Below, piece by piece: positions 1 through 10,970 of a stretch of DNA of 64,000 nucleotides; position 1 is the first letter of the stretch; each line of letters opens with the position of its first letter. Location of the stretch: contig JAVTLE010000008.1 in assembly GCA_033439295.1 (NCBI GenBank), forward strand, positions 1,984,001-2,048,000, read 5' to 3'. This DNA is from Deuterostichococcus epilithicus (lineage: Eukaryota > Chlorophyta > Trebouxiophyceae > Prasiolales > Stichococcaceae). The notes beneath the pieces are model-generated. The model worked only from the letters and a program-made list of their open reading frames with translations. It ran no database searches and was not told where the DNA came from. The translations under genes and the position numbers were made by a program.

Positions 1-33
1 ACCCCTGTTGCTGACTGCCTCGGACCGCTGCAG

Positions 34-90
34 GACAAGCAGCTGACAGAGGCGGCTTTTTCGCGCAGGACAAGCAGCTGACAAAGGCGG
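34..90 (+). repeat. duplicated 3' splice site plus exon start
   Basis: A 22-base segment starting gacaagcagctgaca occurs at 34 and again at 69 with one mismatch. Each copy is preceded by a cag acceptor (ending at 33 and at 68). The offset of 35 bases is not a multiple of three, so use of the upstream acceptor would shift frame. The downstream copy is in frame with the rest of the exon. Confidence 0.7.
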
Positions 91-521
91 ACTTCCTGGC
101 GGAGCTGCGCGGCAAGTCGGGCGCCAGCAGCCGCGCGGCGGCGCAGGCAATCGGTGTGTCCGCCTCGGAGCAGGCCGCGGCGCCGGACGCCCCTGCGTGG
201 GATGCCCTGCAGGACGACTACGCCAGCCTGCAGAGCGGCCTGCGCATGAAGGTGCGCGCGACGAAAACGACACACCTACTGTTCTTGCAGAGCCAACACA
301 AGCCAGGCCCGTTTCTGAGCGGCCTGTGCACGGAGGGGCACCATATCCCATGGGTGTCGCGTAGCCTGGGTGTCGCGTAGCGCGCTGGATGGTCGACACA
401 AGCTGACCTGTAGGGCACCTGCTTGCAGGACTGGGACAAGAAGGCGGCACCTGGGGAGCTGGATGCGGTGCCCGGGGAGACCATGGCAGATCTCGGCAGC
501 GGTAGCGATGACAGCGATTGA
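69..521 (+). CDS. 3' end of an unrecognised gene (last two exons)
   Basis: Two exons are visible, 69-251 and 429-521 (TGA), joined in phase 0 across a GTGCGC...CAG intron. The 91 residues start DKQLTKADFL, run through an Ala-rich stretch (AAPDAPAWDAL) and end in a short acidic tail, GSGSDDSD. The 5' part lies outside the window. The composition suggests a soluble, perhaps nuclear or nucleolar protein, but I recognise no domain and assign no function. The intron carries a 16-bp tandem duplication. The exon is real on the evidence of matching phases, an open frame and an in-frame stop. The identity is open. Confidence 0.6.
351..382 (+). repeat. 16-bp tandem duplication in an intron
   Basis: tgggtgtcgcgtagcc at 351-366 is followed directly by the same unit with one change at 367-382. 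It lies in the last intron of the first gene. It belongs to a window-wide pattern of short intronic duplications. Confidence 0.75.
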
Positions 522-1154
522 CGTACGCAAAGCTCACGGTTGCGCTGCCAGGGACGTGCCGATGAGGGACCGACATCAGCGCCAGGCTGTATCCTGCTCT
601 CTTCCCAGGTAGAGGAGGACTGGAGGTGATGCAGATTGCTGGTGGCCAGGGCCTCTGCTGGCCCCGCGACATGGAGACAATTTCTGGAACCCAGGTGGGG
701 TGGAGCACGCTCGGCCAGGCCACACGCACTGTCAGCGAAAGCATCTGATTTGAGCAGAATTGAGGGCAGGGCTGATCGAAAGGGTATGATGTGCATGAAA
801 GGCGGCGGCGGCAGCGGAAGGGTACATGGTGTCAGCGGGCGTGGGGTGTCTTGGCAGCAAGCACATGCTGCAGTCATCAATTACTTGAATCGCAGTCGGG
901 CACATGAAGGTCTGGCCTGATTGACAGTCCGGCAACACAATGATGACCTCTGATCACACACTGACGAGACGCTGATACAGTCCAGGTGACAAGCTCCAAG
1001 GCAATCCTTTGACAGTTGACACAGCTGCGCGGCATGCCCTCTCGGGTTATGTCAGTCGTCTGATGGTCCTGACATGTCTCGGCGAGCAGCGCTTACGGGG
1101 CAGGTGATGCTGGCAGGTACATTTCGTTGTCTACGTGCAAATCCTCTGCTCCGC
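522..1154. other. intergenic, convergent gene ends
   Basis: This stretch lies between the stop of the first + gene and the stop of the minus-strand LEA-like gene. I see no supported exon on either strand; it should hold both 3' UTRs. Confidence 0.5.
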
Positions 1155-2961
1155 TCAGTTTGTGGGCGCGCGGGCATCGCCGCCAGTGGTCGGGCCATTC
1201 TCGGCCTCGCGGCGGATGCGCTCAGCGTTGTCCTGCGAGCCAATGCACCAACAATTTCAGCACAACCACAATTCACGGCCAGCGACCATTCTCCTGTCGC
1301 ACTTGCATGCACGGCGCAAACAGCTCTGCCGGTCTGTAGGATCAGACATAGGAGATCAGATACAAGAGATAGTATGGCGGAGCTGCGCCATGTTGCTACA
1401 ACTCCCATGCAACCTCCTTCATCATACACACAGACGGCGAGCGGGCGCCAACGCAGGCAGCCATGAAGTAAAAGCAGTGGTGCTATCTTGTCTGGCAGAG
1501 GCGCACCTCCTGGGACTCGCCGGGCTTGCCAACGGACACGACCCGCTCGGCGGGGTCCTCCTTCGTGTTCACCGCCTCCTCAATGTTCTCCTTCAGTTTC
1601 TGGCGGGCGTCGTTCACGCTGTCGGCGTCAAAGATGCTGAAGCTGTTTGGCGTGGCCTCGTCCGCCTGCGAATGTTGAAAGGCCCGTTTGGTGACGACAA
1701 TACAAAAACGAGCACTTCGTGCTTGCCATCGTGGAGTGCCTCGGGCGTTGCAAAGACCTGGGAAGTTGAGGGGCACTCCTGACTGTCACCGCCGGCAGCT
1801 CATCTACGACGTGGGAAAAGTGGCTCACCTTCGAGGCGGCGGTATCCGCGGCGTCAGACACCTTCGAGGCGGCGGTGTCCGCGGCGTCAGATGCCTTCGA
1901 GGCGACCTTCGTGTCCGCGGCGTCAGCCACCTTCGAGGCGGCTGTGTCCACGGCGTCAGATGCCTTCGAGGCGACCTTCTCTGCCTTCTGCTCCACCTTC
2001 TTCTTCTCGCCGAAGCCGAAGAGCACCTGGATACATGCAAGGCAGCATCTTCACGGCGTGCGGACACCTCAGGCCTATGTTTTCAATGCACCATGGGTGC
2101 CCGCATGCACTTAGCACAGAGGCTCGAAATGATCGATCAAAGCTAAAGCACAAAAGGGTGCAGGAGAACTCCTCACCTGCTTCTGCAAATCTGCGGTGTT
2201 CCATGATGTCGGCAGCACGTCAGCGACTGCCGCGCCTGCGCAGAGTGGGAGCAATGCGCCTGAACACAAGAGTTGAAGCCGCAGCAGGTTGCCGACAAGC
2301 TTCAGCCGACAAGCTTCAGCCGACAAGCTTCAGCCGACAAGCTTCAGCCGGGTAGCATGGAGGAACGTGTGCCTCCAGCACTGGATGTCAAAGGCATGGA
2401 GTGCACAAGGAAGATTTGTCTCGATGAGGCACACCTGCGATGGGGAGTAGCACCAGCTGGGCAGCGGCGAAAGCGCCAAAAACCTTCACGGCGGCATCCT
2501 TGGGGCCCTGCGTGGCAGAGCATCCGCGTCCTCACATTAGTGCTCGCATTTGTTGACTGTGAAAGGGCTCGCAACCATCAATGGTTGCCAGACTATCCAG
2601 ATCATCCCAGAAATATTTAGCTAGGACTGGATCCTGTCAGCAAGCCTTGGGTGTTCAGCGGCAAAAGGGCTCGAAAGTCGAGCTGTTGTGCGCTTTTACA
2701 GCCCATGTAGGTCAGCCTGTGTCACTGATCAGGATTCGCATGACTCGACAGAGCGCAAACTTCCTCCCGGCTTCCGGATGCACAACCCGCCGGTTGGCGT
2801 TCTTCTACCGCCAGTGCAGCTGTAGTATGCACCTGTGCTGCGCGGACGACCAGACTGTGCGGTGCGGCGCGGGTCGCTGTGAACGGGCCGCTGCGACGCA
2901 CGGGCGTGCTGGACAACGCAGACTTGCTGGCGAGTGACGAGGAGGTCGCGGCGAAAGCCAT
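1155..2961 (-). CDS. LEA-like protein with bipartite plastid/thylakoid targeting (copy A)
   Basis: Six exons: 2833-2961, 2435-2507, 2177-2235, 1829-2026, 1507-1665 and 1155-1232, giving 231 residues with consistent phases. The first exon is a Ser/Ala/Arg-rich transit peptide ending SLVVRAAQ. Exon 2 adds a hydrophobic run (FAAAQLVLLPIAG) ending at an AVA-D site, typical of a second, lumenal signal. The body holds VLFGFGEKKK and hydrophilic repeats of the type KASDAADTAASKV, as in group-3 LEA proteins that protect proteins and membranes in desiccation or cold. The last two exons (SFSIFDADSV and the end GPTTGGDARAPTN) match the neighbouring gene almost exactly. The LEA role is inferred from composition; the targeting is inferred from the signal layout. 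Chlorella cold-induced LEA proteins are a possible relative. Confidence 0.85.
2291..2346. repeat. 14-bp minisatellite, four units
   Basis: Four perfect copies of gccgacaagcttca lie head to tail in the second intron of LEA-like copy A. They are not present in copy B. Confidence 0.9.
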
Positions 2962-3653
2962 TGTTTGCTGCTAGTAGAATCCTCGCCAGGGGGTAAGCAG
3001 ATGTATGATGAGTGCTGTGCGAGAGCTGTAAATGTTACACTTCAGCCAGGTTGATAGCTGGGTAGGATGGAGATTCTGGTGGCGTGCACGGTAAAGTACC
3101 ACAGAGTATTGCGCACGCGTGTGAGGAATAGTACCAAGCAGAGTTTGCCTGCTTGCCAGCGTGTCAGTGCCGCTCAGATGAGCGCACCGTGAGGTCGAGC
3201 CTTCTGGCTGGAAGACTTCAGAGGGATGTGGCCATATCAGGAAGTCATTACGCTTCACGAATGAGGGAAATTGCATGCTGGTTGCAGAGGCTGTGATTAT
3301 TGATGTCGCCGCAGCACATTGCAGAAGGACAAAGTTGGTGCACTCATGCACATGGCAGGCGAAGGTAGCTCTAAGTAGAAAGGGCGGGTGTGGAGAGCGG
3401 TGTCAGTTGAAGGTGAGTGCTGGGTGCTGGGCAGTTCCTTGGTGAACTTCGAGTAATTTCTGATCGTTGTTGCAGCAACATGCACACGCGCGAACTTAAT
3501 TTCTGACATCCATCTGAGCAAAATCTCCAGAATAATCTTCTCACAGCACCTTGGATGCTCTCCAAGTTCACGCTCCGAAAATGTTTCGGCCAATGCAGCT
3601 GCAACCAGCTGCTTCAAGCGTGTCTCTGATCCACTCCCCTTTCAATTCTTGGC
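2962..3653. other. intergenic between the two LEA-like genes
   Basis: This contains the 3' UTR of copy B and the promoter of copy A. Short frames on the minus strand here show no exon-like phase or homology. No operator or TATA element is convincing. Confidence 0.5.
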
Positions 3654-6093
3654 TCAGTTTGTGGGCGCACGAGCGTCGCCGCCAGTGGTCGGGCCGTTCT
3701 CTGACTCACGGCGGATACGCTCCGCATTCTCCTGCAGAACGAGAATCGGAGAGCAGACATAAGGATGAAAGGGTATTGCTCAACAACCCCAGGCAACAGG
3801 CACCTGCTGACGAAATGCATCATTCTTAGTGGGATGGTTGCAGATATATCCTACGCCGTTATAACGTGTGTTGGCAGAGCGCAGTCACAGCTGGCAGGGT
3901 CCCTGTCTGGGGACCCATACGTAAACTCTGGACGAGAATACAAGACTCTTACCTCCTGGGACTCGCCAGGCTTGCCGACGGAGACGACGCGCTCCGAGGG
4001 ATCCTCCTTGGTGTTCGAGGCCGACTGGATGTTCTCCTTCAGCTTGGAGCGGGCTTCATTCACGCTGTCAGCGTCGAAGATGCTGAAGCTGCTGGGCGTG
4101 TTCTTCTCCACTGCCTTCTCCACCTGGAGGTCATTGCACACAGCTTCAGTGGGTATCGCTGCAGTGGAACCACAGCTCTAGTCCGGCACAGCATGCTCCG
4201 TCCAGGTTGTTGTGTAAAATTGAGTGCGATGTCGATTGCACAAGGCCGGGCGACATACCTTCGACTTGCCCTCGCCAAAGCCGAAGAGCACCTCCTTCTG
4301 CAGGTCGGAGGTGTTGAAGCCAATGGCGGCCAGCGGCAGCGTACCCTTAGCCTTGTTCTTGGCCTGCTCGGCCTGTACATCGCACTGGAGGGTTTAGGAC
4401 CGCTGGGGAGTTGCATCACTCTTTTGCTCGCTCTTGAGCATGAGACATGCAGGGTTTGGCAAGGCAACGAGAGGGGTTGGGCAAGGCAACGAGAGGGACA
4501 GGCAGCACCTTCAGAGCAAAGTCCCTCGCTGGGTTGGCTGCCTTGGCCTGAAAAGTGAGAACATGAGCTTCAAAGATGGCCGGGCATCCAGAAAAGCGCA
4601 CCAGCCGGGATTTGGCCGGCACTAGCGGGGCCCAAAAGGTCTGGAAATGTATAAATCACACACCGCTATCTGGCATACCAGTTCATCATATGGCCCACCC
4701 TCTCTGCAAGCTCGGTTCAGACAGCTCTACAAGCCCGACCTGGGCTGCAATGTATAAGTGAGCACGCGCACGCATTTGCTCATAGAGGTTCGGCAGGTGC
4801 ACATGCCACGCACCTTGTTGACAGCCTGCTTCACCGCGGGCTTCGCCTGCTGGATAGCCTTGCCACCCTTGTTGAGCTGCTTCTTGGCGTAGTCAGCAGA
4901 CGGGTTGGGCACCTGCTTCACCGCAGACTTAGCCTTCTTCTGCAAGTCCTTCAGCTGCAGCAGGAGAAGTAGCAATATCAGCAGATGGCCCCGGTGACAG
5001 AAAAGCAGTGTCTGCCTTAGCATATGCAGCATTTGAACTGGAGCAATGAGTGAGGACAGCAACACTTGTCTGTACAGCCAACCGGGATGCGTGAGCAGTA
5101 CCCCCGGGCGTGAATTGGGGGAAGAAGGAGGGCATGCTTCATACCGGGTCAGCTGTGACGCCGCCCTTGGCGGCGAGGCCCTTGACCTCCTGCGTGGCAG
5201 CCTTTGTCTTGGCTGCCAGAGTTTCGAGGGGGTCGGGCACCACCGCTGCCTTGGCCTGCATATCATCAAGATAAAGATATCTGAAAATGTCACAGCGTGT
5301 ACAGCGCACAGACCTCGTCTTGCTCGATGGACCAGGGACGAGCACGCGATGTGCGGAGAACCGGGCAGTGGGTGCGAACCTTGTTGCCGACTGCCTTGCT
5401 CTTCTGGGCAAACTGCTGCGCCGGGTTAGCACCCACAGCGCCGATGCTTAGGTGGCCTGGGAGCACATCCGCCACAGCTGCGCCTGCAGGCCAGCGATAC
5501 AACTGCTCATGTTGCTGAAACGCTGCAGCACATCTGTGCGTCATGCTGAGTACTGCATCTCAAGACGTTTTATTTCATCTTTAAAGATGCTTTCTACTCG
5601 TACAATGTTGCAAAACCCGTCAGATCATGCCCGAGCCGCACCTGACAACGGCAGCAGGGCGATCTGTGCAGCCGCGATGGCTCCAATCAACCGCGACTGG
5701 GGTGCCTCACCGGCGCCCTGCAAAGCAGCACCCATCGTGAATTGTGGGATCTCCTGATCCAGCAGGTGCACCGCATGCCTGCGCGCGGGCCGGGCACGCC
5801 CGTTGGCGTGAAATCACGAAAGGGTTGTCTAATCAACAAGATCCTGACAAGCCGGGTGTCCGACGGTGCTGCACGCCAGACAGCGCAGCAGAAGAGTGTC
5901 AATAGTTGTGGAAACTCAAGTGCACAACGTGCAGGGGCACGGCGCCCGGGCAACAACTCAATGAGCTGACCTGCTGGGCGCGAACCACAAGGCTGCGCGA
6001 TGTCACGCGGCTAGACGTGAACGGGCCGTTGCGCGGCACGGTGGCGCCGGCAAGCGCCCGCTTCGAGGAGAGGCTGGTCATGGTCTGCGCCAT
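3654..6093 (-). CDS. LEA-like protein with bipartite plastid/thylakoid targeting (copy B)
   Basis: Nine exons: 5971-6093, 5642-5717, 5380-5483, 5145-5255, 4814-4954, 4509-4547, 4259-4372, 3953-4123 and 3654-3731, giving 318 residues. It is a tandem paralogue of copy A with the same architecture: transit peptide (SLVVRAQQ), hydrophobic second signal (IGAIAAAQIALLPLSG, then AVA-D), Lys/Ala-rich helical repeats, LFGFGEGKSK, a SFSIFDADSV block and the terminal exon ending GPTTGGDARAPTN. It has about 90 extra residues in the middle, encoded by exons absent from copy A (for example KKQLNKGGKAIQQAK). It is predicted hydrophilic and helical, and lumenal if the second signal is used. Stress regulation is likely from the family but not visible in the DNA. 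Confidence 0.85.
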
Positions 6094-6724
6094 CGCTGCG
6101 ATTTGCGTGGGGTGAAGTTGCTGAAGCTGTAGATGCTGTAGATTTACTAGTTTTCAGGAGGGAAGGAGAGTGACGGGTTGTGTCGGGACCCGAGGCAGAT
6201 CAGCCGGACAACCGCAGCGCCAGCTTCTGCGCAGGTCCCAGGGGGACACTAATGAAAGAACGCGAGAGAGTCCCAGGTGTCTCCGAATCAGTCGAGTCTG
6301 TCGTCTGTCAGACCCACACTTCGCGAGGATTTCAGGGCCACGGCCGGTCACCAAAATTTCAAAAGTGTCACAAAGTTGCTCACAAAAACCAACGCGGTGC
6401 CCCAAGGCGATGGTGCGGAGACAGTATCTACATCAGCGGTTCAGCGGTACAGCGGCACTGTTCTAGCAGCATGACAGCACCGCACTTCCGACCCTTGGTA
6501 AACCAACTGCAAACAATGTACAAGTCCTTCTCGTTTACAAAAGCACAGGAACGACACCACTGCCGAATGGGATGCCGGCTTCGCGCAAAAGAACCTGCAT
6601 TGCAAGAGCGAGACAGGATTTGCGCATGCCAACTCCATCAGTTTCTGATCAAGAGGCAGGTAGAACATGCAGTGCATCAACCATCACACGATTTGTGGGT
6701 GTGCAGGCGACACCAACCTCCAGA
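6094..6724. other. intergenic (promoter of LEA copy B)
   Basis: This lies upstream of the LEA-like copy B start and downstream of the Ser-rich gene stop. I see no supported exon or clear regulatory motif. Confidence 0.5.
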
Positions 6725-8011
6725 TCAGCTGGCTGCAGCAGCACGCTCGGCCAGCGTCAGCCTGCTCTGCGAGGGCGGGAAGTCTGGCGCCCGGCTGCCA
6801 GCGAACGGTGTCTTGGCCAGCGGGTTGGAATTGAGTGGGAGTCGATGTTGATGCGATTGGTCGGATCTCTGCATCCTCAAGGGAATGTGCATTAGTGTCG
6901 AGAAATCAGCTTGCTGCAGCTCGGAGGATGGTCCTGCCGGAGAGTCGAGCTGGAGTGATGGCACAGGTGCTTGATGTGTCGTCGGATGCCGCATGAACAA
7001 CCCACAGAGCAGCTGCAGTACCCAAGTGGCATCAAGCCGATGGACGGCAGAAAGGAGCAGGGCCATGACCACCGCTATGCGATATGAGACTGCTCTATCG
7101 CGAACACTGCTTTCGTGCAAGACGAGCACGGGTACCTGGGAATCGCTGCCGCTCCTGCTGGACGCCTTTCGATCGCTGGAGGCCTCCGAGACCTGCCCAA
7201 CCGGGTTGCGGTGATACCTGCGCACAGTGTTGGTGCCAACAATCGCATGCAAGGGCGGGCAGGTCTGCAAGGACAACCAGCAACTTGTCGACGTGTACAA
7301 GTCCACCGCCGCACCTCATTGAACTGTGCTCTTTGCTGGGCGCTGCAAAGCTCAATAGCGCATGCTGCGGCTCGCCTGCGGTGCCAGGTTGGCAGTGTCT
7401 ATTGTGAGCTCGCAACGTCTTACGAAGGGTGAACCAACGCTGGCACATGGAGTCATTCAACAGCACTAGCACCAGCTGTCCACACCTTCCGGCGCGAGCA
7501 GCGCAAGGCTTAGGAGCGCTGGCGCAACAGCCTTGCTGCACCGCTGCTTGGCCTGCGCGAGGGACCGATTCAAGTGCTCGGGCAAACAAGCAATGTCTTT
7601 GATGGTGGTGCACAGCAAGCCTTGATCCAGCGACCACCAGCAGCTGAGACAGCCCTGACCTCCTACCTTTTGCAACGACTGCAACCGCGAGCTCCTGTCT
7701 GCACCCGTCTGCAGGGTCGATAGCAACTATCGTTGTTTTGCCAAGAGGTCAGCGTCGAGGCATCCTCAGGTTTGCGAATATTGCGTGTACGGCAAGCAGG
7801 AAGGAACTGCTACCTTCGTGAGCAGGCAGGGTGCAAAATCCAGGAAGGGAGCCAGGGCCTGCACCTCTGAGCCCACTGAGGTTAAAGATGTGCTGCTGGC
7901 GCTCCTGTGCACTGGACCGGACTTCTCCTGGTGGCACGACACTAGACGCACTTTGCCCTTGGCCGCAGGCGTGTTGCAGCTGGGAGTCGTTGGGAGTCGA
8001 GGCAGGCGCAT
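6725..8011 (-). CDS. unrecognised Ser-rich protein, 184 residues
   Basis: Six exons: 7814-8011, 7667-7708, 7486-7552, 7218-7264, 7136-7192 and 6725-6868. All junctions agree in phase and the total is 555 nt. The start ATG is at 8011 (MRLPRLPTTPS). The N-terminal part is basic and Ser-rich (HRSASSTSLTSVGSEVQ). A middle exon is leucine-rich (APALLSLALLAPE). The C-terminus is Ser/Pro-rich and ends TLAERAAAAS. There is no recognisable domain; the alternation of phospho-type Ser tracts with short helices suggests a scaffold or regulatory protein. It shares a 389-bp divergent upstream region with the GST gene. Transcript support would be needed, but the splicing logic is clean. Confidence 0.6.
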
Positions 8012-8400
8012 GACTTTCGAGCACACAAGACCGCAGTCACACCCGACAGCCGAGGTGCTGAGTTCTGACTGGCTGCTGGGGTGTCTCTGCTCATGTCATG
8101 CCTCCACGAGATATTTAAATCTTGATCAGCAGTTCTCTTCTACCTAAAGCCTACACTACCGGACATCTTAATTCATCTCTTGTGCCCGATGCTGTCACCG
8201 CAGAGTGCAGTCAACCCTCTCTCCTTGTTCTTCTGTTGTAGGTTGCAGACTGGCTTGTACGGCGCGTTTCCACGATTGAGCACCGTCTGTGCATTTCAGT
8301 CCGCTTAAAAGTCCTGTGGTTGCTGAGCTTGGGAGTGGAACAAGAGCTCGGTTCAATCAGTGCATTCGCGGCTGTGGGACCATCGGAGTAGTCTGGCGCA
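8012..8400. promoter_or_regulatory. divergent upstream region, Ser-rich protein / GST
   Basis: 389 bp separate the two divergent start codons and should hold both promoters. No defined motif can be assigned by eye. Confidence 0.4.
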
Positions 8401-10450
8401 ATGAAGTCTGTGGTGTACGTTGACCTCATGTCGCAGCCGTCCCGGGCTGTTGTCATCTTCTGCAGGCACCGCCCGCCAATTCTCCAGCCTGATCAGCAAC
8501 GCTTGCAACCAGCAGTTATCAACGTCTGCACGTGGTTCCAGCCGTGTGACAGCACTGGGTCCGCCTTTGAAGATGCGTCATGCTGCCGAGATACTTGCCT
8601 GGGCGCGGCCACTGAATGTCAGCAAGCGCACGTTTGCAGGGTGTGTGGCATCGACGTTGAGGAGCGGTCGGTGAAAATCGGAAAGAAGGAGCAGCTGTCG
8701 CCGGATTACCTAGCGGTCAACCCGCTTGGGAAGCTGCCATGCTTGCAGGCAAGGCAGTGCTGGCAGCACCGCTCCGACGGACGCTGCAACACAGCACCAT
8801 TATGCTACGCAGCACGAAGTGTCAGCCGAGGTGCAAATCATGCACCTGTTCGCATCCGCAACATACATAAGCTCCTTTTGTTTTGCGCGCAGGAGGGTGA
8901 CTTTGTTTTGCCGGAAAGCGCAGCTATCCTGCGGTACTTGGCCGCAACCCGGAATGTGCCGATGCACTGGTATCCAGGTCCGGCCTTCAAACCTGGCTGC
9001 GCCTCCCGCGTGCGAGGCCTGACACCTGACGATTGCTGCGGGGCAAGTGCAGAGGCAGGCTGGCCGTGCGGCCTGCTGCCAGGGCATGATAACCCACGCC
9101 CTTATGCGCGCACTGTGCTGGGCACGGCGCACATGCATGAATGTGGCAGGCACACACACGTGACGCTGCTCGTGAAGGCTGCTGCTTCTCCTGAAACCCT
9201 TGCCGCTCAGCGCCCGCAGTCAGTGCACGTCGGCATGCAAGAGTGGACGCCGCACTGGACTGGCAGCCCGATGGTCAACGGTTCCAACCCTCAACATCAG
9301 ACCCTCTGCACGGTGGCGCCTGCAGGCAACTCGAGGCGGCGGGCAAGAGTGGACGCGGCACTCGACTGGCAGCACGCCAACGTGCGTGGCGGCGAGGCGA
9401 AACTGGTGTTCCACACCGTGCTGACTCGCAACATGGGCGGCCCCTTCCGCAGCGACGGCATCCTGGCAAAAGTGGCCAAAAACACGCTTGAAGACGCGCT
9501 GAAGGTCTGTGGACCTTTCGATGAGCTGTTGGGTCTGGTCATCATGGCGCCAGCCCTGGCAAGGGCAACATGGGTGCAGTGGCCAGCCATGAGAGCGTCA
9601 GAACAGGCCAGACCTGGGGTCACTTTGGCTGGGAACAACGGTAGATGGCGCCGCGAGTGCTCCCGCGGAAGGTGTGAACGGCTGCGATCGCATGTTCGCT
9701 GTGCACGTTCCTCAAAGTCCTGTGACCTCTGGGTGCGCGCAGGCGCTGGAAACGGTGTGGCTGAGGTCCACGCTCTTCGTCGCCGGGGATGAGGTCAGCA
9801 TCGCCGGTGCGTGAGGCTGCCCTGTGGCGGCAGCAATTGGTGGCAGCAGGTGGCGACAGAGAGTCGCTCTCCTCCCTTGCCAGCATTATGTGCTCCTGAA
9901 AGTGTGCTAAGGGAGGAGGTGTACTGTTCCCATGGCTGCGAATGGACTCTCCGACTTTGCGCTGCAGATTTGTTGATGTGCTGCGAACTCGATCAGCTCG
10001 TGATGCTGGGCGCCGCGGCGCCAGAGGTAGGCCTCGGCTGCTATTGTGGGACGTCATTGTTGAGTGCTTGCATGCATGTCATGCGGTGGTTGACATGAGA
10101 TAATCTGCATCCAAAGAAATTGACATTTCGTGACCTGTGCAGGTGCCACGCGAAGGCGCGCTGATGGCGCCCTTTCCAAAGGTGGCCGCTGCTGAAACTC
10201 CCTCGCACTCCCTTGAAGTGCCCGTGTGCCAGCATCACGTCGTGGAGATGTTGCCTTTTCGGACGAATCGTGGCATCGGGGGCACCAGGTGGCAGAACAT
10301 CTGGAGACAGCGGTCAACTTTTCGCAGGTTAGGGCATGGCGCGAGCGAGTGGCAGCGGCGGCAGCACCACACTACGACGAAGTGACAGCCTTTCTCCACA
10401 TGGTTGCAAAAAACATGGCGGCGGCGGCGGCGGCGTCCAGCAAGCTCTGA
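8401..10450 (+). CDS. theta-class glutathione S-transferase
   Basis: Seven exons: 8401-8465, 8640-8748, 8893-8977, 9326-9504, 9743-9806, 9968-10026 and 10328-10450, giving 227 residues. The thioredoxin-fold half shows SQPSRAV (the Ser of theta GSTs), NPLGKLPCLQ and PESAAILRYL. The all-alpha half shows ARVDAALDWQH and SIADLLMCCELDQLV, then the family motif RAWRERV near the end. It should be a cytosolic enzyme that conjugates glutathione or acts as a glutathione peroxidase. Introns 1 and 2 begin with GC (GCACCG and GCAAGG); the junctions FCR-VCGID and PCLQ-EGDF are fixed by family alignment. A small extra exon between 10026 and 10328 cannot be excluded, as the protein is slightly short there. 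Confidence 0.9.
9237..9372 (+). repeat. intronic partial copy of GST exon 4
   Basis: About 30 bases of GST exon 4 (gcaagagtggacgc..., 9343-9372) recur with two mismatches at 9237-9266, inside the upstream intron. The copy lacks a matching in-frame context and looks like a non-functional echo. Confidence 0.75.
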
Positions 10451-10970
10451 CGCTGACTTCCCATTGCGATCAATTTGCCGGCCCGGCTCCAAGCTGAAAG
10501 CATGCGGCAGGCGGCTGTGGCTATATTTATGTAGGCTCGTGTATCATAGTGTGTAGGTCGGTGTAGTACAGGTTGTGATTGCAGCCAATGAGGGTGTTTT
10601 GAGTTGAGGCGCAAAGTGCAAATTCGCACCACAGTTGCTCGCTGTCTGGCAACTGGATGAATGCTTGGTAAGTTACAATGGGAGAAAAGGAGACTCACGT
10701 TGGTGGTCACAGCCAGCGACAGGTGTCTCGCACGGTGTAAGAAAAGAAAACAAATTCACTTGCCGGACTCCAAACTGGTGCCGCCCAGCAGCCGAACGTC
10801 TGCATCCCACAATTCTGTACTGCCTGCCTGCTCCCTGTGCTTCCTCCTGACCATACCTGATCATATTGCACAGTCGTCATGTGATGCGCTGTGCTGAGCT
10901 GAAGTGGGCGGCGGAAGTGCGCGTCTCAGGTAGATCTGACACTTTTGCCCATTTGCTAATGCTGAATTGA
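10451..10970. other. intergenic, convergent gene ends
   Basis: This lies between the GST stop and the ATAT1 stop. No exon is supported; it should contain both 3' UTRs. Confidence 0.5.

Noticed and set aside
8401-9792. A 463-codon continuous frame over the GST locus
   Set aside because: It is open by chance because of high GC. Family motifs are split among short segments that must be spliced, and the full frame inserts long non-homologous stretches.
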